A DNA stretch of 64,000 nt from Terrimicrobium sacchariphilum (GTDB taxonomy: Bacteria; Verrucomicrobiota; Verrucomicrobiia; Chthoniobacterales; Terrimicrobiaceae). The notes beneath the pieces are model-generated. The model worked only from the letters and a program-made list of their open reading frames with translations. It ran no database searches and was not told the DNA's origin. The position numbers and the translations under genes were made by a program. Shown in pieces: positions 28,201 to 34,820 of the stretch; position 1 is the stretch's first letter, and every line of letters starts with the position of its first letter. The DNA lies in the NCBI RefSeq assembly GCF_001613545.1, contig NZ_BDCO01000002.1:1674001-1738000 (forward strand), in the 5' to 3' direction.

Positions 28201-29003
28201 GGTAATGCGCTGTCGAATCTCGGGCTGTCGAAATAGGTGCCATCGGCAGCAGTGTTGATGTTCAGCTTGCAAGTTTCGTCATCTGCCCAGAAGGCGATCC
28301 GGCCCACGATCGGATTGCTCTTGCTCGCTCCATCGACTTTGATGCTTCCGCTGGAGCCGCCTCCCTCCCCGGGCACCAGTGTGCCATCTCGCAGCACATA
28401 AAGCCATCTTACCGGCATGGGCGCGGTGTTGGATCCCGAGGGGCGCGCCGATTGATCGATGTCGAAGCCGGGAATTGCCTTGCTGGAGTTATTGCTGAAC
28501 TTTGCGCCGATCGGGTCCATGATCGGGTAGAGCTTGGTATTGCCATCAGCGGAGAGCACCGGGCTGTTGAGATCGGTAAAAACTCCGCCCCCTTCCCATG
28601 TGCCGGTAGGGAGGTCTGCCGTCAACTGGCTGAGTCCAGCGGACCCCGGTGAGGATTGGATCATCTTCTGGGCGGAGTAGAGCTTGAACCAGGTCGTCTC
28701 CTGGCCCTGATTATCATAGCACCTGATCATTCCCGGCTGGGAGGCCCAGGCGGTGGAGGGGCCTTGTGTGGTGGCTTCCTGCAGTTGGGAAATCACGGTT
28801 TGCACTGCGACGTTCGCCAGTCGCATGGCATTGTCTGCCGAGGCGTTGGCGTCGGTGGCCTGGGTATCGGTGCCCACGGTGCTCAATGTCGCCGTGATGA
28901 AGATCGCCACCAGCACGATGAGCAGCAGGGTGATGACGAGGGCAAAGCCCCGGGTGCGGGAAGGTTGGTTCACGACGCTTAAAGATTTTCCGTTTTGCTC
29001 CAC
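25272..29003 (-). CDS. Verru_Chthon cassette protein A
   Basis: The 1243-residue protein has an N-terminal membrane helix after TRGFALVITLLLIVLV (about residues 18-42), then a very long extracytoplasmic part. Conserved blocks include GRIAFWADDETCKLNINTA, LTEIFDYIRSTN, SPNRNLASPVMFGSL and DWFWMPVVEPYAIS. The family is known from Verrucomicrobium and Chthoniobacter-type genomes, always beside three prepilin-like proteins. It overlaps C by 25 bases at its start and D by 4 bases at its end, so the cassette is one transcription unit. A second A-type protein at 4838-8617 shares all these blocks. Confidence 0.92.
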   Translation of the reverse strand: MEQNGKSLSVVNQPSRTRGFALVITLLLIVLVAIFITATLSTVGTDTQATDANASADNAMRLANVAVQTVISQLQEATTQGPSTAWASQPGMIRCYDNQGQETTWFKLYSAQKMIQSSPGSAGLSQLTADLPTGTWEGGGVFTDLNSPVLSADGNTKLYPIMDPIGAKFSNNSSKAIPGFDIDQSARPSGSNTAPMPVRWLYVLRDGTLVPGEGGGSSGSIKVDGASKSNPIVGRIAFWADDETCKLNINTAADGTYFDSPRFDSALPVKSPTAAQAIGDRQFAVTPPAAREFQRYIGHPAQTRLSTVIPDLAPASPFVRSRAITGVTPFLQWGGSQGGTVTFWDLAGKLEDPATMASPARATPYTTLDEWIFSQNASGGKRSLNTYVEQGGAQKQLVTRSDLNRLQFVLTASSEAPEINLFGKPRIAMWPIHNDFLSNATSAYATRFDRMIASAATLNAASSKPASYFFTRADSTSPTSDYENISRNKELFGYLRRLSGTEIPGFGNNFVAKYTRPGMDQILTEIFDYIRSTNVTDAMLFGTTPATDHTYTKFRQETAPLSSFSSPVRSYDMGRGQVTPIYISEFGTKGFGRFHSISEVAINIGVSKDTTVVDNPTIVPAIYINLFSPSMGPPILYPNMRVQIDTADLLGLKLSVNGTEKPLFSAPAAGSVFSSVPKAVRWHNGSWFPFFWGGAAGPRPMFVEKASGDTSTYAFRGNDILVNKDDKLSFTGGTLHLKIFWADQVGEGKAGNPGYLVQEMTVTLPPFSNLSVPVKNKSRFDYRLFDAFFGSGNNADYPIVDTTDITRSAVATFNGDLRLVSALRTVPDSTFVHPSGLDETKQSLHSMREAFPNTGFKVSTGFNSPGQLVKGVTYGDFLPITGLVSDPNGPDSTGDWDNGLGIIPDGPYINKPDEVGMQYFLDTWTGNKDTYTYYMQGDSGLLTDARGYSSPNRNLASPVMFGSLSTGVPVGGMTAVPWRTLLFRPQRNHFGQTTDPKDYLMLDWFWMPVVEPYAISTTFATEGKVNMNYQLAPFTYVTRATALIGTLGSEYVIAVPTTDAGKYKSRTTSGNPSLNYRNPVKVLESDGVTAGESTGSLRQFKALFDKGEIFRSAAQICGIYLVPSNQSWTSDSDAETFWGNNKLTGDNTRERPYNGLYSRLTTKSNTFTVHVRVQVLKPDPNGADGVWTENAKRIASEYRGSYTINRYLDREQDLPDFANAANFDKSIEGYYRYRVTETRRFQP

Positions 29004-30013
29004 GGCTTGGGCACAAGCTCGACCACGATTTCCTTGCGGTTGTATCTCAGGTGGCGCGAATTCAGGTTTTCTTCAAATCGGGCAAAGTCTCCGGCATCGC
29101 CTCCGGATGGATGAAGCTTGGATGTATCTCTGAAGAGCGAACCGTACAGATCCGGCATACTGCTGGACTGTTCCAATCGCTTTGCGGAGGGTTCGTCTAT
29201 GGTGTACAGCGTGATCCGGATGGCGGGGGGAAGGCGATTTCTGGGATTGGTCGCAGGGTCGGTACGAGACTCGGAGGAGTCGTAGGCAAAGTCGCCCGTC
29301 AGCTCGGTTGCGTCTGGCGCGGTGGAATTTAGCGGTTCCACGATCATGGCGATCACGTTGTCTGCGATTGCGCGGGTTGCGAGAGGGGAACCCTGCATGG
29401 CGGTCTTCTGCCATCCGGTGGCTGGCTTGAAGGCAAACTGAGGTGATGTCGTGACGGTATCCGAATAGAGAGTGACCTCCTCCGCGGGCTGGAGAAATTG
29501 CATGAGGCGAAAACGGTACTCTTGTGATGGGGGAAGGATAGCCGGGCGATCGGCGTCTTTGTTGCTCCACTCGATGAAGTATCCGCAAATATTCAGCAGT
29601 CCCGAGAGGTTCTGATAGTTGCTATCATTGGTGACACCCAACGGGGCGGTGAAAAAGAGAGCATGGGTCGGAGAACTGCTTGAGGACCCCTGGAGAGAAC
29701 TCGAGCGGCCGGAAATGAAGCGCAGTTCCGATCGACGTCCCCATTTTACCGGATACCCCGAGCTATCAAATTCGTAGCCGAGATATTCATCGAGCGTGGC
29801 CTTGGATAGATTCGCTCCGATGAGGCTCAAGCCGCCTCGGGTTTCCCTGAACTGCTCGACCTTCGAGGAGGCAAAACGCCATGCACTGCTTGCCTGCTCG
29901 ATCAAACGAAAGGAGACCAGAAGGAGAATGATAAAAACTGTCAGGGCCACCAGTATCTCCAGCAAAGTCATGGCCCGCCTGTCGAGGTGGGGAATGCTGC
30001 GGCGGTATTTCAT
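28979..30013 (-). CDS. Verru_Chthon cassette protein C (prepilin-like)
   Basis: Starting at ATG 30013 the protein has 344 residues; a GTG at 30049 would add 12. After a basic leader it shows RRAMTLLEILVALTVFIILL, a prepilin-like N-terminus with Glu at the expected +5 position, and RGGLSLIGANLSKATLDEY, typical of minor-pseudopilin J-like proteins. Position between B and A fits the C component of the cassette. No good ribosome binding site is visible for either start, as is common in this phylum. Confidence 0.87.
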   Translation of the reverse strand: MKYRRSIPHLDRRAMTLLEILVALTVFIILLLVSFRLIEQASSAWRFASSKVEQFRETRGGLSLIGANLSKATLDEYLGYEFDSSGYPVKWGRRSELRFISGRSSSLQGSSSSSPTHALFFTAPLGVTNDSNYQNLSGLLNICGYFIEWSNKDADRPAILPPSQEYRFRLMQFLQPAEEVTLYSDTVTTSPQFAFKPATGWQKTAMQGSPLATRAIADNVIAMIVEPLNSTAPDATELTGDFAYDSSESRTDPATNPRNRLPPAIRITLYTIDEPSAKRLEQSSSMPDLYGSLFRDTSKLHPSGGDAGDFARFEENLNSRHLRYNRKEIVVELVPKPWSKTENL

Positions 30014-30099
30014 CGGGACGGGTTTGGCCGTTACGGGCAGGAGAAACACGCGGTGGAGATAAGAAACGACTCGCTGGCCCGGCGGTCTCTGGGCGTCCG

Positions 30100-30612
30100 C
30101 TACTGTTGCAGGACGCTCAGGTCCTTGCAGGTTACGAATCCGGAATAGGTAGCGAGGGCGGCGACATCGGCCTTGTAGAGGCCGCCTGGCGCTCGGAATA
30201 TGTCAACACTCACCGTGGCCAGGGAGGTGGGAGGTGTTGCGCCGCCGGGAATGCGGATCTGCTTTTGATTTCCTCCCTGATCGCGATTCACCCTTACTCG
30301 GGCAGCGTAGACCACGGAATTGTTGGCCGCCGTCTGGAGTTCGCCTTGGGCATCAAAGTAGCGGACGAAAGTGCCTGTTTGCAGCAGGTCAACAAAGGGC
30401 ATGCGGTCGGCCTCGAGCAACACGGTTTGGGAAATGCCCTGGGCTCGATTCTTTTCAATATTATTGCTGAGCTTGGCGATGTTCGAGGGCAACAGGCCGG
30501 CAAGCGAGAGCGCAGCGAACGTCATGATCGAAACACTCAGGGTCACTTCCACGAGTGAAAACCCGCGGACGAACCGGTCAATGCGGCGGGGGTGCATGCT
30601 TTGGGGGATCAT
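30100..30612 (-). CDS. Verru_Chthon cassette protein B (prepilin-like)
   Basis: The 170-residue protein carries the leader MIPQSMHPRRIDRFVRG followed by FSLVEVTLSVSIMTFAALSL, a clear prepilin peptidase site (Gly-Phe) and methylation motif. It is the first gene of the cassette, 86 bases before C. By order and size it is the B component. It shares an upstream region of 228 bases with the divergent beta-helix gene at 30841, where an operator-like site is found. Confidence 0.88.
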   Translation of the reverse strand: MIPQSMHPRRIDRFVRGFSLVEVTLSVSIMTFAALSLAGLLPSNIAKLSNNIEKNRAQGISQTVLLEADRMPFVDLLQTGTFVRYFDAQGELQTAANNSVVYAARVRVNRDQGGNQKQIRIPGGATPPTSLATVSVDIFRAPGGLYKADVAALATYSGFVTCKDLSVLQQ

Positions 30613-30655
30613 TATGACTGGATTTCTGCCAGAAGGTAGAACGATTTGTAGCGTA

Positions 30656-30683
30656 TTTCAAGAAAAATATATCGCTATAAAAT
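30656..30683 (+). promoter_or_regulatory. promoter with operator variant (site 2), beta-helix gene at 30841
   Basis: TTTCAA (30656-30661) and TAAAAT (30678-30683) are 16 bases apart. The decamer ATATCGCTAT (30669-30678) ends on the first T of the -10, the same register as the exact palindromes. The predicted leader is about 150 bases. The site could also affect the divergent cassette. Confidence 0.55.
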
Positions 30684-30840
30684 GCGTAATTTGAGGTTAG
30701 ATGTGAAAAAGTCCTGAGATACTTTTGTTCGTGACGTATCGAGATGAAATATGTGAGATAGCATCTGATCTCCTGGGTATGAATGATGCCTTCCCGGGTA
30801 AAGATCGCTCCACTCAACCTGGCATCCCTCCCACCGCGAT

Positions 30841-33438
30841 ATGTGCCGATCTGTTTTCCGAATCCTTCTGTATCCAGCCTGTCTTGTGGCATTCCTCCTG
30901 GGTCGACCTGTACAGGCAGGGGAGGGCTTTGTTGCTCCTGATCTGGTGACGGCTGGAATGCCATTTCAGTTGAGGCTGCCAAAGGGGACATATCAGATCA
31001 ACTGGGGCGACGGGACGAATATTGTCACGGATTCCCAGGGATATGTTTCGCATGTCTATCGGCAGGCGGGCAGCGTGACAGTGGAGGTTTCGGTTACGGC
31101 CGGAGGCATAAGCAAACCCTATCCTTGGAGCTATGACGCGATGATCATTGCGGCCAAGCCGCTGGTTTTTCTCTCAACTCCGGGAGGAGATGCCATATCG
31201 GGGCCTGCCGACAACCTGCCTCGCGCTTTGCCGTTGCAGGGAGAAGCCAGGGATGTTGCGGTGGAGAGTCGGGAGGGCACGAACGAGCTCTCCGCGGATT
31301 TGTGGGTGCGTCTCGATTCTCTGGAGGGGCGCCAGGTGCTGGTAGCGAGCCGGGAGGAGGCGGGTGGATTTGCGCTGGCTTATGAGGGAGCTGCGTTGTC
31401 TTTTTCGATCGTTGGCGCTGGAGTGGTTTCATTTCCTGTAGGGGAGCGGATTGCTGCCGGGAAATGGCATCATGTGGCAGTGGTATACGACGCAGTGCCG
31501 CTATTTCCCTTTGCCAACACGGTGAGGGTGTATGTTGACGGTCAACTCGCGGGCGATGGGCGGATAGCTGCCCGCCATTCCGGCCCGCTGAAGTTCTCTG
31601 GAATCCGCTTGGGAGGAGAGGGCGTGCAGGGGGCTATGTCCGGTTTTGCGCTGTATGACAAGGTGCTCTTCCCGCTCAGTATCTGGGATCGGTACTCTGC
31701 ACTTGCTTCTCCCAATAAATGGAATGTCTCTGTCGCATTTCCAGGATCGAGCAGGGTCACCGTGGTGGAACCAAAAATCCTGAAGACCATTGATGTCCCG
31801 CTTGATCCTGATCCCGCGGCGGATAATGGACCGGCCATCCGGAGTGCCGTCACGGCAGCGCAGCCTGGAACCCGCCTCAGGCTTGTCGATGCGACCACGG
31901 GAAAGCCGGGTACACGGTTCTCTGTGAAATCACTGATAGCGGGAAACAAGTGGGCGGCGATCCTTATTGAGGGCAAGCAGGATCTGGAGTTGAACGGAGG
32001 AGGCGCGACGCTCGTCTTTTCCCAGGCGATGGCCCGATACCTCTATATCCTGAAGTCCGCGCGCATCGCCGTGCGCGACCTTTCGTTCGACATCGATCCG
32101 ACGTATGCGAGGCCGGGACTGTATGCAAAAATTCTCGATTTGAACCGGGAAACCGGTGTGGTGACCGCGCAATTGGTCAATGGACGTGATGGATCCCCTG
32201 ATCCTATCATTCCCAGCCGGGCGTCTTATTGGCGGTGGAGACCGCATGATCCGGTCACCTTGCGCCATAGCGAAAAAGGTCCGGCCTTTCGGAGTGACAT
32301 TTACGCAGAAAAGCCTGTTCCGGATGGTTCTGGCCGCCCGGGAGTAATTGTATTCAAGGCGAAAAAGAAGCCGGAGGACAAATTTTGGGATGAGCTGAAA
32401 CAGTACGTGGAAGGCGATAACTTCTACATGATCAACAATGGTGATTTTTCATCGAACGCGGTGAGCCTGGACTTCAGCGAAGACGTGGTCTTTGAGCGGG
32501 TGAACTATTACGCCACACTTGGAATGGTGTTTCTTTCCTCGGATATTCGCCGGGTACGTGTCGCACATTGCGTGATCGGTATTCCGCCGGGCATGACCGC
32601 GGAGGATCGCCCGTTGTCCGCTGGCGCGGACGGGTATCACTTTCACCTGACTCAGGGAGATATCGTATTCGAGAATAACGAGGTCACCCTTACGGATGAC
32701 GATCCGATCAGCATAAAGGACAGCATGTGGGGAAAGCTGAAGAGGCTGGACAATTATACACTCGATGTCGGCGCGAAAGGTTTTACCAAGGGTGATCCGG
32801 TCGAGCTTTTAACACCCGAATATGAATCTGCGGGATATAAGGCAACGGTAGTGCGGGCGGACGGGACCAAACTGACACTCAGCGTCGCTCTGCCGGCGAC
32901 GATCGTCCCAGGCAGCGTTCTGATGAATCGCAGTCATCATACAAAAAATTGGATATTGAGAGGGAACTACTTCCACGACTACTACGGGCGGATCATGCTC
33001 TATACGGACTACGGGACGGTGGTCGGGAACCGTGTCCATGACAGTCTTTATCACCTCGGGATCAGCAATGCCTACTTTGAGGTGGCGGGAGTTTCGCGCA
33101 ATGTGGTGACCCATAGAAACCTTTTTGATAGCACCAATGCGGATACGGCAAACTGGGGAGGGAATGCCACAGTAACGGTTTTTAATCAGATTACCTACTC
33201 CGCAAACAGCTTTGTGGGGGGGCGTCTGCTACTCGACCAGGTATCTGGTGGAGCGATGATCCGTAATGCCTTTTACCGCAAAGAGCAATCCCCTCGCGGA
33301 AGTTCGATCCAGATCAAGGGTAGTCGCAATGTGGTTGTCTCGGACAACCTGCAGTTTGGACCTGGAGCGGATCAGTTTCTGTTGAAAAGTGACAACAATA
33401 CCAACCTGATCGAGACCCGGAACCGCGTCGTGAAGTGA
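30841..33438 (+). CDS. secreted right-handed beta-helix glycosidase-like protein with PKD-like and LamG-like domains
   Basis: The 865-residue protein has a signal peptide (cleavage near VQA, residue 26), a PKD-like domain (about 35-90, with INWGDGT), a concanavalin/LamG-like domain (about 145-285, with GKWHHVAVVYD) and a long parallel beta-helix (about 310-860). In the helix Asp597 (GADGYHF) is followed 23 and 24 residues later by Asp620-Asp621 in LTDDDPISI. The same D-x22-DD pattern occurs in the GH110 protein at 55942-57705. It is therefore probably a glycoside hydrolase of a GH110-like or GH28-like type, substrate unknown. It is convergent with the GntR/LacI gene, 4 bases apart. Confidence 0.7.
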   Translation: MCRSVFRILLYPACLVAFLLGRPVQAGEGFVAPDLVTAGMPFQLRLPKGTYQINWGDGTNIVTDSQGYVSHVYRQAGSVTVEVSVTAGGISKPYPWSYDAMIIAAKPLVFLSTPGGDAISGPADNLPRALPLQGEARDVAVESREGTNELSADLWVRLDSLEGRQVLVASREEAGGFALAYEGAALSFSIVGAGVVSFPVGERIAAGKWHHVAVVYDAVPLFPFANTVRVYVDGQLAGDGRIAARHSGPLKFSGIRLGGEGVQGAMSGFALYDKVLFPLSIWDRYSALASPNKWNVSVAFPGSSRVTVVEPKILKTIDVPLDPDPAADNGPAIRSAVTAAQPGTRLRLVDATTGKPGTRFSVKSLIAGNKWAAILIEGKQDLELNGGGATLVFSQAMARYLYILKSARIAVRDLSFDIDPTYARPGLYAKILDLNRETGVVTAQLVNGRDGSPDPIIPSRASYWRWRPHDPVTLRHSEKGPAFRSDIYAEKPVPDGSGRPGVIVFKAKKKPEDKFWDELKQYVEGDNFYMINNGDFSSNAVSLDFSEDVVFERVNYYATLGMVFLSSDIRRVRVAHCVIGIPPGMTAEDRPLSAGADGYHFHLTQGDIVFENNEVTLTDDDPISIKDSMWGKLKRLDNYTLDVGAKGFTKGDPVELLTPEYESAGYKATVVRADGTKLTLSVALPATIVPGSVLMNRSHHTKNWILRGNYFHDYYGRIMLYTDYGTVVGNRVHDSLYHLGISNAYFEVAGVSRNVVTHRNLFDSTNADTANWGGNATVTVFNQITYSANSFVGGRLLLDQVSGGAMIRNAFYRKEQSPRGSSIQIKGSRNVVVSDNLQFGPGADQFLLKSDNNTNLIETRNRVVK

Positions 33439-33442
33439 CGTT

Positions 33443-34564
33443 TCAGTGTCCCCGGGAAGCCCGTTTTTGCTTCCTGTCGCCGGGGTGAACGGACTGAGCG
33501 CTGCTGCGACTGACCAGATGCGGCCGGAGGGTGATATGTCGGTGGGTGGATTTTGAAGATGAGCTGGCGAGGTTTTGCTCCACAAGGTGAATGACCTCAC
33601 GAGTGAACTGATTCAGATCGATTTGTACGGTTGTGAGCGGAGGGTCTGTAAAGTCGCATAATGGCGACTCGCTCGAGTACGTGACGAGACTCACATCCCC
33701 TGGTACGCGGATGTTTCTCTCGCGGAAAGCCCTTAGAGCTCCTAGTGCGCCCGTCCAGCTCAAGCAGAATACCGCGGTGAAAGGGAGCACAGGCATGGCA
33801 TCCAGGCGCTGGCTGAGGCGCTCATAGGCACTGGAGATCGAGTCAGGACCATGCTGGACGGAACAGTCAATCACCAGGTCTCGGAGATCCGAAATGCCCG
33901 CTTTCAGCATTTCACTCCGCCAGCCTTGCAGGCGGGCCGTAGCCGACGGGTTATAGGGTTCGCTCAACATTGCGGCGATGTGCGTATGGCCCAGGTCCAG
34001 CAGGTGCCGGGTAGCCAGGCGGCCGACTTCGCTGTCGTCGACCCATACGGCACTGGCTTTCGCGGACTTGGGCCTTTCCCGAAGAAACACGACAGGCTTT
34101 CGTGCGCTGTTTACTGCGTGAATCTGGTCAGATGTGATGCCCTGTGTGCCAATAAGCAGCCCTGCGTCGTACTGTTTCAGGATCTGCTCGATATCGAGGT
34201 CGTGGATGTCGCTATAGATGTGGACTCCGAAGCCAAACTGCTCACGATGGCCCATTTCGTAGAGCCGGTTGGTGATTTGTTCGAAGTCCGGCGAGTACCA
34301 GAGGGGTCTAATAAGAGCCACGCGAAATCTGGAGCGTGCGCTGGTTTGTGCCACCACGAGCCGCTTTTTACCGTGCGGCTTCTCGATGAGGCCCTGCAGT
34401 CTCAGCCTCTCCAGTGCATGAGTGATCGTGATCTGGGAGCATTCATATGCCGCCTTCAGCTCTTCCATGGTCGGGAGGAGCTCCCCTGCACTCATTGACT
34501 GGATGTGATCACTGAGGAGCTTGGAGACATGAAAATGCTTGGTATGGGGAACTCGACGCGCCAT
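33443..34564 (-). CDS. GntR/LacI chimeric regulator (AraR-type)
   Basis: Residues 1-72 form a GntR winged helix (LLPTMEELKAAYECSQITIT, then LERLRLQGLIEKPHGKKRLVV). From about residue 78 the protein is a LacI-type periplasmic-binding sensor (FRVALIRPLWYSPDFEQI, HLLDLGHTHIAAML, DVSLVTYSSESPLCDFTDPP). This fusion is the architecture of AraR and related sugar-responsive repressors. The 373-residue gene is divergent from the secreted GH2 operon, and the region between holds an exact ATATCGATAT plus a degenerate copy close to its own promoter. It is the best candidate in the window for the protein that binds that palindrome; this has not been shown. Confidence 0.85.
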   Translation of the reverse strand: MARRVPHTKHFHVSKLLSDHIQSMSAGELLPTMEELKAAYECSQITITHALERLRLQGLIEKPHGKKRLVVAQTSARSRFRVALIRPLWYSPDFEQITNRLYEMGHREQFGFGVHIYSDIHDLDIEQILKQYDAGLLIGTQGITSDQIHAVNSARKPVVFLRERPKSAKASAVWVDDSEVGRLATRHLLDLGHTHIAAMLSEPYNPSATARLQGWRSEMLKAGISDLRDLVIDCSVQHGPDSISSAYERLSQRLDAMPVLPFTAVFCLSWTGALGALRAFRERNIRVPGDVSLVTYSSESPLCDFTDPPLTTVQIDLNQFTREVIHLVEQNLASSSSKSTHRHITLRPHLVSRSSAQSVHPGDRKQKRASRGH

Positions 34565-34600
34565 TGGCTATAAAGGGGATCATTGCACAACGATGTCGGT

Positions 34601-34635
34601 AATGCATTTAAAATGTGTCGATATGAAAATGCATT
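34601..34635. repeat. inverted repeat upstream of the chimeric regulator
   Basis: AATGCATTT (34601-34609) and AAATGCATT (34627-34635) are perfect 9-bp arms with a 17-base interval that contains the degenerate operator at 34615-34624. It lies 37-71 bases before the regulator start. Confidence 0.55.
34615..34624 (-). promoter_or_regulatory. degenerate operator (site 10), possible autoregulation
   Basis: On the minus strand this reads ATATCGACAC, matching the first eight positions of the galT site (ATATCGACAT). It is 90 bases, centre to centre, from the exact palindrome at 34705. It is flanked by the inverted repeat 34601-34635. Confidence 0.4.
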
Positions 34636-34690
34636 GGGCGGCGGAGGCGTGCCGAGGGAGTTTTAAGATATTTCGTTTTCAATTGTTGAT

Positions 34691-34719
34691 TTCAACTTGC
34701 GAAAATATCGATATAATAT
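34691..34719 (+). promoter_or_regulatory. promoter with exact operator (site 3), GH2 operon
   Basis: TTCAAC (34691-34696), 17-base spacer and TAATAT (34714-34719). The perfect palindrome ATATCGATAT occupies 34705-34714 and its last T begins the -10. A bound protein would block RNA polymerase. Confidence 0.7.
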
Positions 34720-34820
34720 AATTTGCGCGAACTGCTTGATTGAAGTCTCCCCTCGGACTGGCCGACAGGCTTTCAACGACGATGGAGTGCCTTCAGTTTT
34801 GTCACCGATTTCCTGTGCTG

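Noticed and set aside
34740-34820. An upstream TTG start that would extend the secreted GH2 by 27 residues
   Set aside because: The extension would sit before a good signal peptide beginning at 34821, which is unlikely for an exported protein.
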